This document shows, piece after piece, positions 1 to 7,037 of a DNA stretch of 13,624 nt. This DNA is from a bacterium. GTDB taxonomy: Bacteria > Patescibacteriota > Patescibacteriia > Patescibacteriales > JALTFF01. A model generated the notes under the pieces. It ran no database searches and was not told the origin of the DNA. It worked only from the letters and a program-made list of their open reading frames with translations. The first letter of the stretch is position 1; each line of letters opens with the position of its first letter. Made by a program: the position numbers and the translations under genes. The stretch covers positions 1 through 13,624 of the forward strand of contig JALTFF010000008.1 of NCBI GenBank assembly GCA_027007465.1. The letters run 5' to 3'.

Positions 1-20
1 ATTTGAGATTTAGAATTTAA

Positions 21-3000
21 CTAATTATCTTCATATCCCTTTAACTCAACCTGCTTATTATCTTTTGTAAGTAATTCAACATCTAAAGCTAATCCTTTTA
101 ATTCTCTTACTAAAACATTAAACGATTCTGGCACATTTAATTTTTTAATAGGTTCACCTTTAATAATTGATTCATAAGCCTTACTTCTGCCTGGAACATC
201 GTCTGATTTAATTGTTAAAATTTCTTGTAAAGTATGCGCAGCGCCATAAGATTCTAAAGCCCAAACTTCCATTTCACCAAATCGTTGTCCTCCAAATTGC
301 GCTTTTCCACCTAATGGTTGCTGTGTAATTAATGAATAAGGACCTATAGAACGTTGATGAATTTTATCATCAACCATATGGTTTAATTTTAATATATAAT
401 TAAAGCCAACAGTCACTTTTTGATCAAATTTTTCACCTGTTCTTCCATCATAAAGAGTAAGCTTTCCATCTTCTGAATATCCAGCTCTTTTTAGTTCGCT
501 TTTTATTTTCTCCTCTTTTACTCCATTTAAAGCTGGGCTAGCTACTTTATAGTTTAATTTTTTAGCTGCCAAGCCTAAATGGGTTTCTAAAATTTGACCT
601 AAATTCATTCTAGAAACAACCCCTAATGGTGAAAGTAAAATATCAATTGGAGTTCCATCTTCTAAATAAGGCATATCTTCTACTGGCACTACTTTTGAAA
701 CAACGCCCTTATTCCCATGTCTTCCAGACATTTTATCTCCAACTTGAATCTTTCTTAAATTAGCTATAGTAACTTGAATTGACTTTATTACTCCAGCCGC
801 TAACTTATCCCCATTTTCTCTAGAAAAGACTTTAACATCAATAATTTTACCATGCTCTCCATGCTCTAAGTATAATGAAGAATCTCGCACATCTTTTGCT
901 TTTTCACCAAAAATCGCTCGCAATAATTTTTCTTCTGCGCTTAATTCTGTTTCGCCCTTAGGGGTAATTTTCCCTACTAAAATATCGCCTGAAGAAACCT
1001 CTGCGCCAATTCTTGCAATTCCATTTTCATCTAAATTTTTCAATTTTTCCTCACTAATATTAGGAATATCAGTTGTTACTGTTTCAGGCCCTAATTTAGT
1101 GTCCCTTACTTCAACTGTAAAATCTTCAATATAAATAGAAGTATAAACATCATCTCTTACTAAACGTTGAGAAATTATTACAGCATCCTCATAATTATAA
1201 CCTTCCCATGTCATATAAGCTACTAAAACATTGTTTCCTAAAGCTAGTTCACCTTGTCGCATAGCTGGACCATCTGCTAAAACATCTCCTTTTCTAATTT
1301 TATCTCCTTTATTAATTAATGGCTTTTGGTTAATGCAAGTTGATGCATTTGATCTAAGATATTTATTTAAATTATAATTATCTATCTCTCCATTATCACG
1401 AGTTATCTCAATCTTATTACCTTGTAAAGCAGTCACTTTGCCGCCATTTCTAGCTATAACACTATGTCCAGAGTCCAAAGCTGCTCTTAATTCCATTCCT
1501 GTTCCTACAATAGGAGATTCTGGCTTTATTAAAGGAATTGCTTGACGTTGCATATTTGATCCCATTAAAGCTCTTATTCCATCATCATGTTCAAGAAATG
1601 GTATTAAAGAAGTTGCAACACTAATAATCTGATTAGGGGCTACTGCCATAAAATCAATCTTTTCAACATTTTCAATTGAAGCTGTGCCTTTTTCTCTTAC
1701 ATCTGCTCTTTTATTGATAAAATATCCATCCTTATCAATAGGAGTTGTTGCAATAGTTGTTATATATTTTTCTTCTTCAAAAGCGTCTAAATATACAATT
1801 TCATTAGTAACTATTGGCTTAATAGGAATTGTTTTTAATTCTTTAATTTTTTCTAATTTTTTAGCTTTTTCTTTATTTATTATCTCACCAGCTTTCATTA
1901 TAACTTTTTGCTTTTTTAAGCCCTTTGATTTAATAATTAAATTCTCTCTTAATATTTTTCCTTGAGTAAGCTTTGCCTTATTTTCAATATCATGTAAAAC
2001 GCGGCGATAAGGAGCTTCAATAAATCCATACTCATTGATCCTGGCATAAGTTGCTAAATGGCCAACTAATCCAATATTAGGCCCTTCTGGTGTAGATATA
2101 GGACAAATCCTGCTATAATGGCTTGAATGGACATCACGAACATCAAAGCCAGCCCTTTCTCTTGTTAGGCCTCCTGGGCCCATAGCGCTAAATCTTCTTT
2201 TATGTTCTAATTCTGCTAGAGGATTTGTTTGATCCATAAATTGAGAAAGTTGAAATGACATAAAAAATTCTCTTATTATGCCAATCACTGGCCTAGCATT
2301 AATTAGTTTATTTGGCGTAAGAATATTAGGGTCTAAAGTGCTCATTCTGTCTCTAACAATTCTATTCATCCTTGCTAATCCTACTCTAAGTTTATTCTGA
2401 ACTAATTCGCCTACAGCTCTAATTCTTCTATTGCCTAAATGATCAATGTCGTCTGGATTTTCTTGGCTATTATTTAAACGAATAATTTCTGAAATAATAG
2501 CTACTAAATCCTCTTTATTAAAAATTCTATTTTCCTTTGTGTTAGGAATATTTAAATTAAATCTTTTATTTATTTTATACCTCCCTACTCTGCCAAAGTC
2601 ATAACGGTCAAATCTAAAAAACATTGCATAAATTAGTTGTTCTGCATTGTCTGGAGTGGCTAAATCTCCTGGACGAATTCTTTTATAAACTTCAATTAGC
2701 CCCTCATCTTTATTATGCGCGCTATCTCTGCTTAATGTTGCCTCAATATAGTGATGCTCCTTGTCTGTGTCAACATCTTTAAATAAATTTATAATTTCAT
2801 CATCTGTTTCATAACCAAAAGCTCTTAATAATGAAGTAACAACTATTTTTCTTTTTCTGTCAATTCTCACCCATATTACATCATTTTGATCTGTTTCAAA
2901 CTCTAACCAAGCTCCTCTGTTAGGAATAATTTTTGCTCCATAATAATTACGATTATAAATATTCTGACTATTAAAAAAGACTCCAGCTGATCTAATCAAC

Positions 3001-3401
3001 TGGGGAACAATCACTCTTTCTATTCCATTAACAATAAAAGTTCCTCTTTCTGTCATTAAAGGAAAATCACCTAAAAATATTTCTTGAGAAATTTCTTTAC
3101 CTATTTTTTTATTAATTAATTTTGCCTCTACTCTTAATGGCGCTTCATAAGTAATATTTTTGAATTTACTTGCTGTTTCATCAAACTTTGGTTCGTCTAA
3201 ATAATAGTCCAAAAAATAAAGCTCTAAACTGCGATTTATAAAATCCTTTACAGGAGAAATCTCATCAAACAATTCTCTAAGGCCCTTTTGCATAAACCAT
3301 TGATAAGATTTTTTTTGAGTTTCAATTAAATCTGGAAATTCCATAATTGGCTTTTGCCCACCTAAATTTTTTCTTTTGTTTTGAATAGTAGAAAAATGCA
3401 T
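21..3401 (-). CDS. rpoB: DNA-directed RNA polymerase subunit beta
   Basis: Beta subunit of the core RNA polymerase, which forms one side of the active-site cleft. At 1126 residues it is shorter than E. coli RpoB (1342) because the large lineage insertions are absent. Visible landmarks are the N-terminal PDLIETQKKSY motif, the rifampicin region FMDQTNPLAELEHKRR followed by GPGGLTRERAG, the ICPISTPEGPNIGL segment, the acidic pair in YNYEDAVIIS (E738, D739), and the active-site lysines in GDKMSGRHGNKG (K890, K898). Residues matching E. coli Q513, D516, H526 and S531 are Q, D, H and S, the usual rifampicin-sensitive states. About 60 extra residues (roughly 471-532) sit after the STPEGP region. 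I chose ATG at 3401 over the in-frame TTG at 3413, which lies in the U-tract of a leader hairpin. No Shine-Dalgarno is visible. rpoC would be expected next, beyond the left edge. Confidence 0.98.
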   Translation of the reverse strand: MHFSTIQNKRKNLGGQKPIMEFPDLIETQKKSYQWFMQKGLRELFDEISPVKDFINRSLELYFLDYYLDEPKFDETASKFKNITYEAPLRVEAKLINKKIGKEISQEIFLGDFPLMTERGTFIVNGIERVIVPQLIRSAGVFFNSQNIYNRNYYGAKIIPNRGAWLEFETDQNDVIWVRIDRKRKIVVTSLLRAFGYETDDEIINLFKDVDTDKEHHYIEATLSRDSAHNKDEGLIEVYKRIRPGDLATPDNAEQLIYAMFFRFDRYDFGRVGRYKINKRFNLNIPNTKENRIFNKEDLVAIISEIIRLNNSQENPDDIDHLGNRRIRAVGELVQNKLRVGLARMNRIVRDRMSTLDPNILTPNKLINARPVIGIIREFFMSFQLSQFMDQTNPLAELEHKRRFSAMGPGGLTRERAGFDVRDVHSSHYSRICPISTPEGPNIGLVGHLATYARINEYGFIEAPYRRVLHDIENKAKLTQGKILRENLIIKSKGLKKQKVIMKAGEIINKEKAKKLEKIKELKTIPIKPIVTNEIVYLDAFEEEKYITTIATTPIDKDGYFINKRADVREKGTASIENVEKIDFMAVAPNQIISVATSLIPFLEHDDGIRALMGSNMQRQAIPLIKPESPIVGTGMELRAALDSGHSVIARNGGKVTALQGNKIEITRDNGEIDNYNLNKYLRSNASTCINQKPLINKGDKIRKGDVLADGPAMRQGELALGNNVLVAYMTWEGYNYEDAVIISQRLVRDDVYTSIYIEDFTVEVRDTKLGPETVTTDIPNISEEKLKNLDENGIARIGAEVSSGDILVGKITPKGETELSAEEKLLRAIFGEKAKDVRDSSLYLEHGEHGKIIDVKVFSRENGDKLAAGVIKSIQVTIANLRKIQVGDKMSGRHGNKGVVSKVVPVEDMPYLEDGTPIDILLSPLGVVSRMNLGQILETHLGLAAKKLNYKVASPALNGVKEEKIKSELKRAGYSEDGKLTLYDGRTGEKFDQKVTVGFNYILKLNHMVDDKIHQRSIGPYSLITQQPLGGKAQFGGQRFGEMEVWALESYGAAHTLQEILTIKSDDVPGRSKAYESIIKGEPIKKLNVPESFNVLVRELKGLALDVELLTKDNKQVELKGYEDN

Positions 3402-3413
3402 AAATAATAACAA

Positions 3414-3439
3414 AAAATCTCGTTTTTTTATTAAACGAG
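3414..3439 (-). promoter_or_regulatory. Terminator-like hairpin in the rpoB leader (possible attenuator)
   Basis: Read on the minus strand, CTCGTTT (3439-3433) can pair perfectly with AAACGAG (3425-3419) around a 7-nt A-rich loop. The run ATTTTTT follows directly, and the rpoB ATG starts at 3401. The shape is that of a short intrinsic terminator. It lies downstream of the rpoB promoter, so it would act on rpoB's own transcript. It could be an attenuator, or a 5' structure controlling stability or initiation. The hairpin is seen; its function is inferred. Confidence 0.55.
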
Positions 3440-3563
3440 TTAATTATTTTTTATAAAAACTATATATTTTGCATTTAATTTTAATAAGCTTACTAACTTG
3501 AGATAGATTCTAAAAATCATTAAAAACTCAAATTAGATATGCAATAAAATAGTATTTATTAGG

Positions 3564-3592
3564 ATTATAAACTACATTTTAAATTTTGTCAA
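3564..3592 (-). promoter_or_regulatory. Consensus sigma70-type promoter of rpoB
   Basis: On the minus strand TTGACA (3592-3587) and TATAAT (3569-3564) are separated by exactly 17 nt. Both hexamers match the housekeeping consensus at every position. The expected start is near 3557, giving an rpoB leader of about 155 nt. It lies between add and rpoB, so rpoB can be transcribed separately from the folD-guaB-add operon. I see no clear terminator after add, so read-through may add to this. Confidence 0.85.
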
Positions 3593-3624
3593 GTTTTTAG
3601 CAAGAAATGATGATTTGTCTTTAG

Positions 3625-4626
3625 TCAACTATATGTGTTATGTGGAATAAAACTAGCTTCAAATGCCCAATCATTGCATTGCTTAATTTGCCTTGGAGTT
3701 AAAATTCCAGCTTTTCTAAGCAATTCTTGTTCTTTAAAAATATTTGTTCTATACATTTCAGGTCCATCTGTATTGATGGTAAATTTTATATTATTATCTA
3801 AATAAGTTTTAATAATTTTCCCCATTTCTGTTAAATTCTTAACTTTACTATTTCTTAAATTTGAACTTACACATGTTTCTAAAACAATATCATTTTTTAC
3901 AATTTGCTTCATTAAATTTTTATCTTTAACGCATAACAATCCATGGCCAATGCGATCAGGATTGATTTCATTTACAATATAGCGCATTTCTGCTAAACTT
4001 CCTTCTTCTCCAGTATGAATAGTTGTGCCAAGTCCATAATTTTTAGCTTTATCAAATAAACTCTTATAATCTCTTATATTAAAATCTCTTTTTTGTGGCC
4101 CTGCTAAGTCAATACCAATAACACCACGATTTTTATATTTAATAGCTTTTTCTAAAATTATTTTATTTTCTCTTAAAGATAATGTTCTGTCCATCATTAA
4201 AATAATACCAGCTTTAACTTTTGGATATTCTAACACTGCTTCATCCATGCCTCTTACAGCTGCCATAATAATATGGTCTAAATCTTTCTTTCCTTTATGA
4301 TTTCTAAACATTGGATTAAAACGTAATTCTTGAAGAACTAAATTGCATTTACGATAACCTCCGCCTATAATTGATTTTACTGACATTTCTACAGCATAAG
4401 GAGATGACTGGATTAACTCTGTCCAATAATAAAATCTATTATGCAATTCTTTAATATTTTTATTCTTTTCATTCTCGTCAATGGTAACTAAATCTTCAAA
4501 ATCCCAATAATCTTTACTTGGCAATTTAATACCCTGATAATGAGCGAGGCTCCATAAAATAGGCGGATCAACTGCTCCACCTAAATGAGTATGCAGTTCA
4601 GCTCTTGGAATGCTAATTCTTTTCAT
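3625..4626 (-). CDS. add: Adenosine deaminase-family protein (amidohydrolase)
   Basis: Zinc-dependent purine nucleoside deaminase family; the expected reaction is adenosine to inosine plus ammonia in the cytoplasm. At 333 residues it has the family's usual length. The metal and catalytic motifs are present in order: HTHLGG (H12, H14), HTGEE (H204 and general-acid E207), RIGHG (H228) and NTDGP (zinc ligand D287). The residue after D287 is Gly, where canonical adenosine deaminases have a second Asp that contacts the purine, so substrate preference may differ. The gene starts 6 nt after the guaB stop and ends in TGA. No strong Shine-Dalgarno is visible. Beside guaB and folD it fits nucleoside salvage toward IMP and guanine nucleotides. 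Family assignment is firm; the exact substrate is inferred. Confidence 0.9.
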   Translation of the reverse strand: MKRISIPRAELHTHLGGAVDPPILWSLAHYQGIKLPSKDYWDFEDLVTIDENEKNKNIKELHNRFYYWTELIQSSPYAVEMSVKSIIGGGYRKCNLVLQELRFNPMFRNHKGKKDLDHIIMAAVRGMDEAVLEYPKVKAGIILMMDRTLSLRENKIILEKAIKYKNRGVIGIDLAGPQKRDFNIRDYKSLFDKAKNYGLGTTIHTGEEGSLAEMRYIVNEINPDRIGHGLLCVKDKNLMKQIVKNDIVLETCVSSNLRNSKVKNLTEMGKIIKTYLDNNIKFTINTDGPEMYRTNIFKEQELLRKAGILTPRQIKQCNDWAFEASFIPHNTYS

Positions 4627-4632
4627 ATAAAT

Positions 4633-5709
4633 TTAACTCTTAAAAATTACAGTATGTGGCTGAGATTCAGCTCTTCCAGCAGAAGTAATTTGAATAAAAT
4701 GCGCTTGCTTTGGCATTTGGCTAATATTTTTTGCTCCAATATATCCCATACCAGCTTTTAATCCGCCTACTAATTGGTAAATCACTTCGCCGACTTTTCC
4801 TTTATAAGGTAATATACCCTTTATCCCTTCTGGAACATATTTTTTAGCTCCTTCTTGAAAATATCTATCAGCGCTTTTATTTTTATTCATTGCGCCCAAA
4901 GAACCCATGCCTCTATATACCTTATAGTCCTTGTCCTGAATCTTTATTCTTTTTCCTGGCGCTTCTTCTGTGCCAGCTAATAATGATCCTAACATTACTG
5001 CTTGCGCTCCAGCTGCTAATGATTTTACAATATCACCACTATATCTTATTCCACCATCTGCGATTACAGGAACATTTTTAGTTTTTGCAATTTTTACAAC
5101 ATCCATAATGGCTGTTAATTGAGGAACGCCAATTCCTGCTACTAATCTTGTTGTGCATATTGAGCCAGGCCCTATTCCAACTTTTATTCCATCTACAAAA
5201 TTTATTAAGTCTTTAGCAGCTTGAGCAGTGGCAATATTTCCTACAATTAACTCTGCTTTTCCAATTATTTTTTTAATTTTTTTAGCATCTTCTATTACTT
5301 GAATATTGTGAGCATGAGCGCAGTCTATAAAAATAATATCAACACCAGCTTTGCTTAATATCTTTGCTCGCTTAATATCATGAGGGCCTACAGCAGCGCC
5401 TATTAATAATTTTTTACCTGAATAAGTAAACTTTTCTTTTTTAACATTTTCTACCATTTCTAATTGTTCTTCAATTTCGCAATTTCTATGCAGCACACCT
5501 AAACCTCCTAACTTGCCAACTGCAATTGCCATATCGCTTTCTGTCACAGTATCCATTGCAGCTGAAATTATTGGAATATCAAGTTTTATTCTTTTTGTTA
5601 AATTTGTTTGAATATTTGCTTGGCTTGGTATTATTGAAGATTTCATTGGCTCAAGCAAAACATCATCAAATGTTAAACCTAATCTAATTTCTTTTTTTGT
5701 ATAATTCAT
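4633..5709 (-). CDS. guaB: IMP dehydrogenase, CBS-less short form
   Basis: Oxidises IMP to XMP with NAD+, the committed step of guanine nucleotide synthesis. At 358 residues it is much shorter than the usual 480-490. The N-terminal half of the barrel (LTFDDVLLEP, AAMDTVTE, LGVLHRN) runs through a short linker near residues 92-100 straight into LLIGAAVG, so the regulatory CBS pair normally inserted there is missing. Catalytic parts are intact: the GPGSICTTR loop with nucleophile C185, ADGGIR (D217), the GSLLAGTEE phosphate-site segment, YRGMGSLGAM, and the flap ADRYFQ with the Arg-Tyr dyad R282-Y283. The RYFQ flap and YVPEGI segment separate it from GMP reductase, which is also CBS-less. The C-terminus stops soon after ESQPHT. 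It overlaps folD by 26 nt and has no evident Shine-Dalgarno, so it is probably translationally coupled. Confidence 0.95.
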   Translation of the reverse strand: MNYTKKEIRLGLTFDDVLLEPMKSSIIPSQANIQTNLTKRIKLDIPIISAAMDTVTESDMAIAVGKLGGLGVLHRNCEIEEQLEMVENVKKEKFTYSGKKLLIGAAVGPHDIKRAKILSKAGVDIIFIDCAHAHNIQVIEDAKKIKKIIGKAELIVGNIATAQAAKDLINFVDGIKVGIGPGSICTTRLVAGIGVPQLTAIMDVVKIAKTKNVPVIADGGIRYSGDIVKSLAAGAQAVMLGSLLAGTEEAPGKRIKIQDKDYKVYRGMGSLGAMNKNKSADRYFQEGAKKYVPEGIKGILPYKGKVGEVIYQLVGGLKAGMGYIGAKNISQMPKQAHFIQITSAGRAESQPHTVIFKS

Positions 5710-6520
5710 AAGTATTTCTTAAAGCTGCTATTACTGTGATTGGCCCAACCCCGCCTGGAACTGGTGTAATCCAGCTAGCTATTTTTTTTGCTTTTGCAAA
5801 ATCAACATCTCCTATAATTTTATTATTCATTTTATTTATTCCAACATCTATAATTATAGCATTGTTCTTTATCATTTTTGATTTTATAATTTTAGATTTT
5901 CCTATTAAGCTAATTAAAATGTCAGCTCTATGTACTTCTTCTTGCCAATTATTAGTTTTTAAATTAACAATTTTAACTATACAATCTTTTTTTTCTAATA
6001 AAAATTTTAATAGTTTTGTAAAATTTTCATTTTTCCCAAATATCACTACTATCTTATTTTTTATTTTTCTATCTGTTTTCTTAATAAGCTCAAATATTGC
6101 AACTATAGTTGGTGGAATAATTGCTTGTTCATTATTATATATTTTTTTAAAATTAAGCTGGCTTAATCCTTCAACATCTTTTTCAAGAATAATTGATTTT
6201 ATGATTTTATCAGTTTTATAATTTTTAGGCAAGGGCAATTGAAGAATAATTCCATTTGTTTGGCTATCTTTATTTAATATTTTTATTCTTTTTAAGATTT
6301 CATCTTCACTAAAATTTTTATAATATAAAAATTTAAAAAAATTAAATCCAATTTCTTGAGATAGCTTTTCTAAATTATTAGTATAAATTTTGCTTGCATT
6401 GTCTTTGCCAATTAAAATAACAGCTAAGCCTGGCTTATGGTTTAACTTATATATTTTTTGTTTTAATTGTTTTTTTATTTTATCAGCAATTTTATTGCCA
6501 TTTAATATTTTAGCTATCAT
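5684..6520 (-). CDS. folD: Divergent FolD-family methylenetetrahydrofolate dehydrogenase/cyclohydrolase
   Basis: Bifunctional family interconverting 5,10-methylene-, methenyl- and 10-formyl-tetrahydrofolate. The length (278) and fold landmarks match: a PGLAVILIG-type strand, IYTNN in the active-site helix, ILQLPLP, EKDVEG, IIDVGIN, GDVDF, and the C-terminal signature TPVPGGVGPITV. The active site departs from the norm. By alignment with E. coli FolD, Y50 is kept (Y46) and Q98 is kept (Q94), but the cyclohydrolase lysine K54 is Leu (L50) and D121 is Glu (E117). The usual CTP-x-G segment is degraded to IPPT, and the dinucleotide loop reads FGKNEN rather than a G(R/A)SxxVGxP pattern. It is the first gene of the folD-guaB-add set, with TATAAT 5 nt before the ATG. 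Family membership is clear; normal bifunctional activity is doubtful. Confidence 0.88.
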   Translation of the reverse strand: MIAKILNGNKIADKIKKQLKQKIYKLNHKPGLAVILIGKDNASKIYTNNLEKLSQEIGFNFFKFLYYKNFSEDEILKRIKILNKDSQTNGIILQLPLPKNYKTDKIIKSIILEKDVEGLSQLNFKKIYNNEQAIIPPTIVAIFELIKKTDRKIKNKIVVIFGKNENFTKLLKFLLEKKDCIVKIVNLKTNNWQEEVHRADILISLIGKSKIIKSKMIKNNAIIIDVGINKMNNKIIGDVDFAKAKKIASWITPVPGGVGPITVIAALRNTYELYKKRN

Positions 6521-6525
6521 TTTTA

Positions 6526-6531
6526 ATTATA
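6526..6531 (-). promoter_or_regulatory. -10 element of folD (putative leaderless start)
   Basis: A perfect TATAAT on the minus strand ends 5 nt before the folD ATG, so transcription would begin at or next to the start codon. No acceptable -35 is present at 16-18 nt and there is no extended TG, so this rests on the -10 and its position alone. An imperfect hairpin lies just upstream (6542-6572). Confidence 0.4.
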
Positions 6532-6541
6532 CTAACACAAT

Positions 6542-6572
6542 AAAGGAGCTTAGCTTATTTAGCAATTCCTCT
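6542..6572 (-). terminator. Weak hairpin between the pilin gene and folD
   Basis: On the minus strand AGAGGA and TCCTTT can pair (one G-U), with an inner GCT/AGC and a 3-nt bulge. It is followed only by a poor T-run (TTTATTG). It could be an inefficient terminator after the pilin gene, which would leave partial read-through into folD. Confidence 0.25.
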
Positions 6573-6580
6573 ATTTTAAA

Positions 6581-6967
6581 CTATCTACTCACTAATGTTT
6601 TTAAAATAAAATAAACTAAAGTATAACTAGTAAAAATTATCACTAAACCTATTGTTGCCCAAATTAAAATATTTTTACCCTTTGTTACACTTTCAACGTT
6701 TCCACTAGCAGTCATCCAAACAAACCCGCCATAAATAAAAATAACAAGAGCTAATGAACCAACCAATCCTAAAATCGCTTTAATAACTAAACCAATAAGA
6801 ACGCGAGGATCAGCATTATTTAGTCCAAGTGGATTATCAAGATGAGTTAAATTATCTTCTGCAACTCCTGAGCCTCCAGAATGTTGAGCTAAAATAGAAT
6901 TGCCAGAAAATATAAAAACGCTAATTAAAGCAATTATTAATATTAATTTCTTGTAGTTTTTATTCAT
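6581..6967 (-). CDS. VirB2/TrbC-like (T4SS-type) pilin with signal peptide
   Basis: Small secreted or membrane protein of 128 residues resembling the T4SS-pilin family widespread in Patescibacteria. A basic N-terminus (MNKNYKK) and hydrophobic stretch (about 8-22) end in SILA-Q, a plausible signal peptidase I site near residue 27. A Gly/Ser-rich linker follows, then two membrane helices (about 56-81 and 99-122) joined by a short polar hairpin containing GGFVWMTASGN and SVTKGKN, the pattern I associate with this family. I chose the ATG at 6967: the upstream in-frame start at 7003 lies inside a terminator hairpin, and TATAAT ends 7 nt before this ATG. There are no secretion ATPase genes nearby, so whether it builds a pilus or another envelope assembly is unknown. 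Confidence 0.8.
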   Translation of the reverse strand: MNKNYKKLILIIALISVFIFSGNSILAQHSGGSGVAEDNLTHLDNPLGLNNADPRVLIGLVIKAILGLVGSLALVIFIYGGFVWMTASGNVESVTKGKNILIWATIGLVIIFTSYTLVYFILKTLVSR

Positions 6968-6974
6968 ATAACAT

Positions 6975-7003
6975 ATTATAACTATTAAAAATAAAAAAGG
7001 CAA
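6975..7003 (-). promoter_or_regulatory. Promoter of the pilin gene, overlapping the upstream terminator
   Basis: On the minus strand TATAAT (6980-6975) sits 17 nt after TTGCCT (7003-6998, four of six consensus positions). The -35 is formed by the 3' arm of the preceding terminator hairpin. The expected start falls at or 1-2 nt before the ATG at 6967, so the mRNA would be leaderless or nearly so. Confidence 0.6.
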
Positions 7004-7020
7004 ACTTTTATAAGCTTGCC
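6987..7020 (-). terminator. Intrinsic terminator of the SPFH operon
   Basis: On the minus strand GGCAAGCTT and AAGTTTGCC form a 9-bp stem (one G-U) around an ATAA loop, followed by TTTTTTATTTTT. It lies 18 nt after the stop of the last cassette gene. The plus strand has no T-run on the other side, so it works in the minus direction only. Confidence 0.88.
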
Positions 7021-7037
7021 AAAATATCTAATTTTCA

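Noticed and set aside
1684..1965. Plus-strand open frame of 93 codons inside rpoB
   Set aside because: It lies opposite the well-conserved rpoB frame and its hydrophobic composition is the usual shadow of a Lys/Glu-rich gene.
3402..3413. TTG start for rpoB at 3413
   Set aside because: It lies in the T-run of the leader hairpin and adds four residues not typical of RpoB; ATG at 3401 fits better.
3625..3627. TGA reassignment (code 25, Gracilibacteria-like)
   Set aside because: The only TGA considered is a natural stop of add, glycine is encoded by GGN throughout, and no gene needs in-frame TGA read-through.
5736..6221. Plus-strand open frame of 161 codons opposite folD
   Set aside because: Long, but fully antisense to a recognisable folD frame, with no motif, ribosome site or promoter; AT-rich Lys/Ile-rich genes often give such hydrophobic antisense frames.
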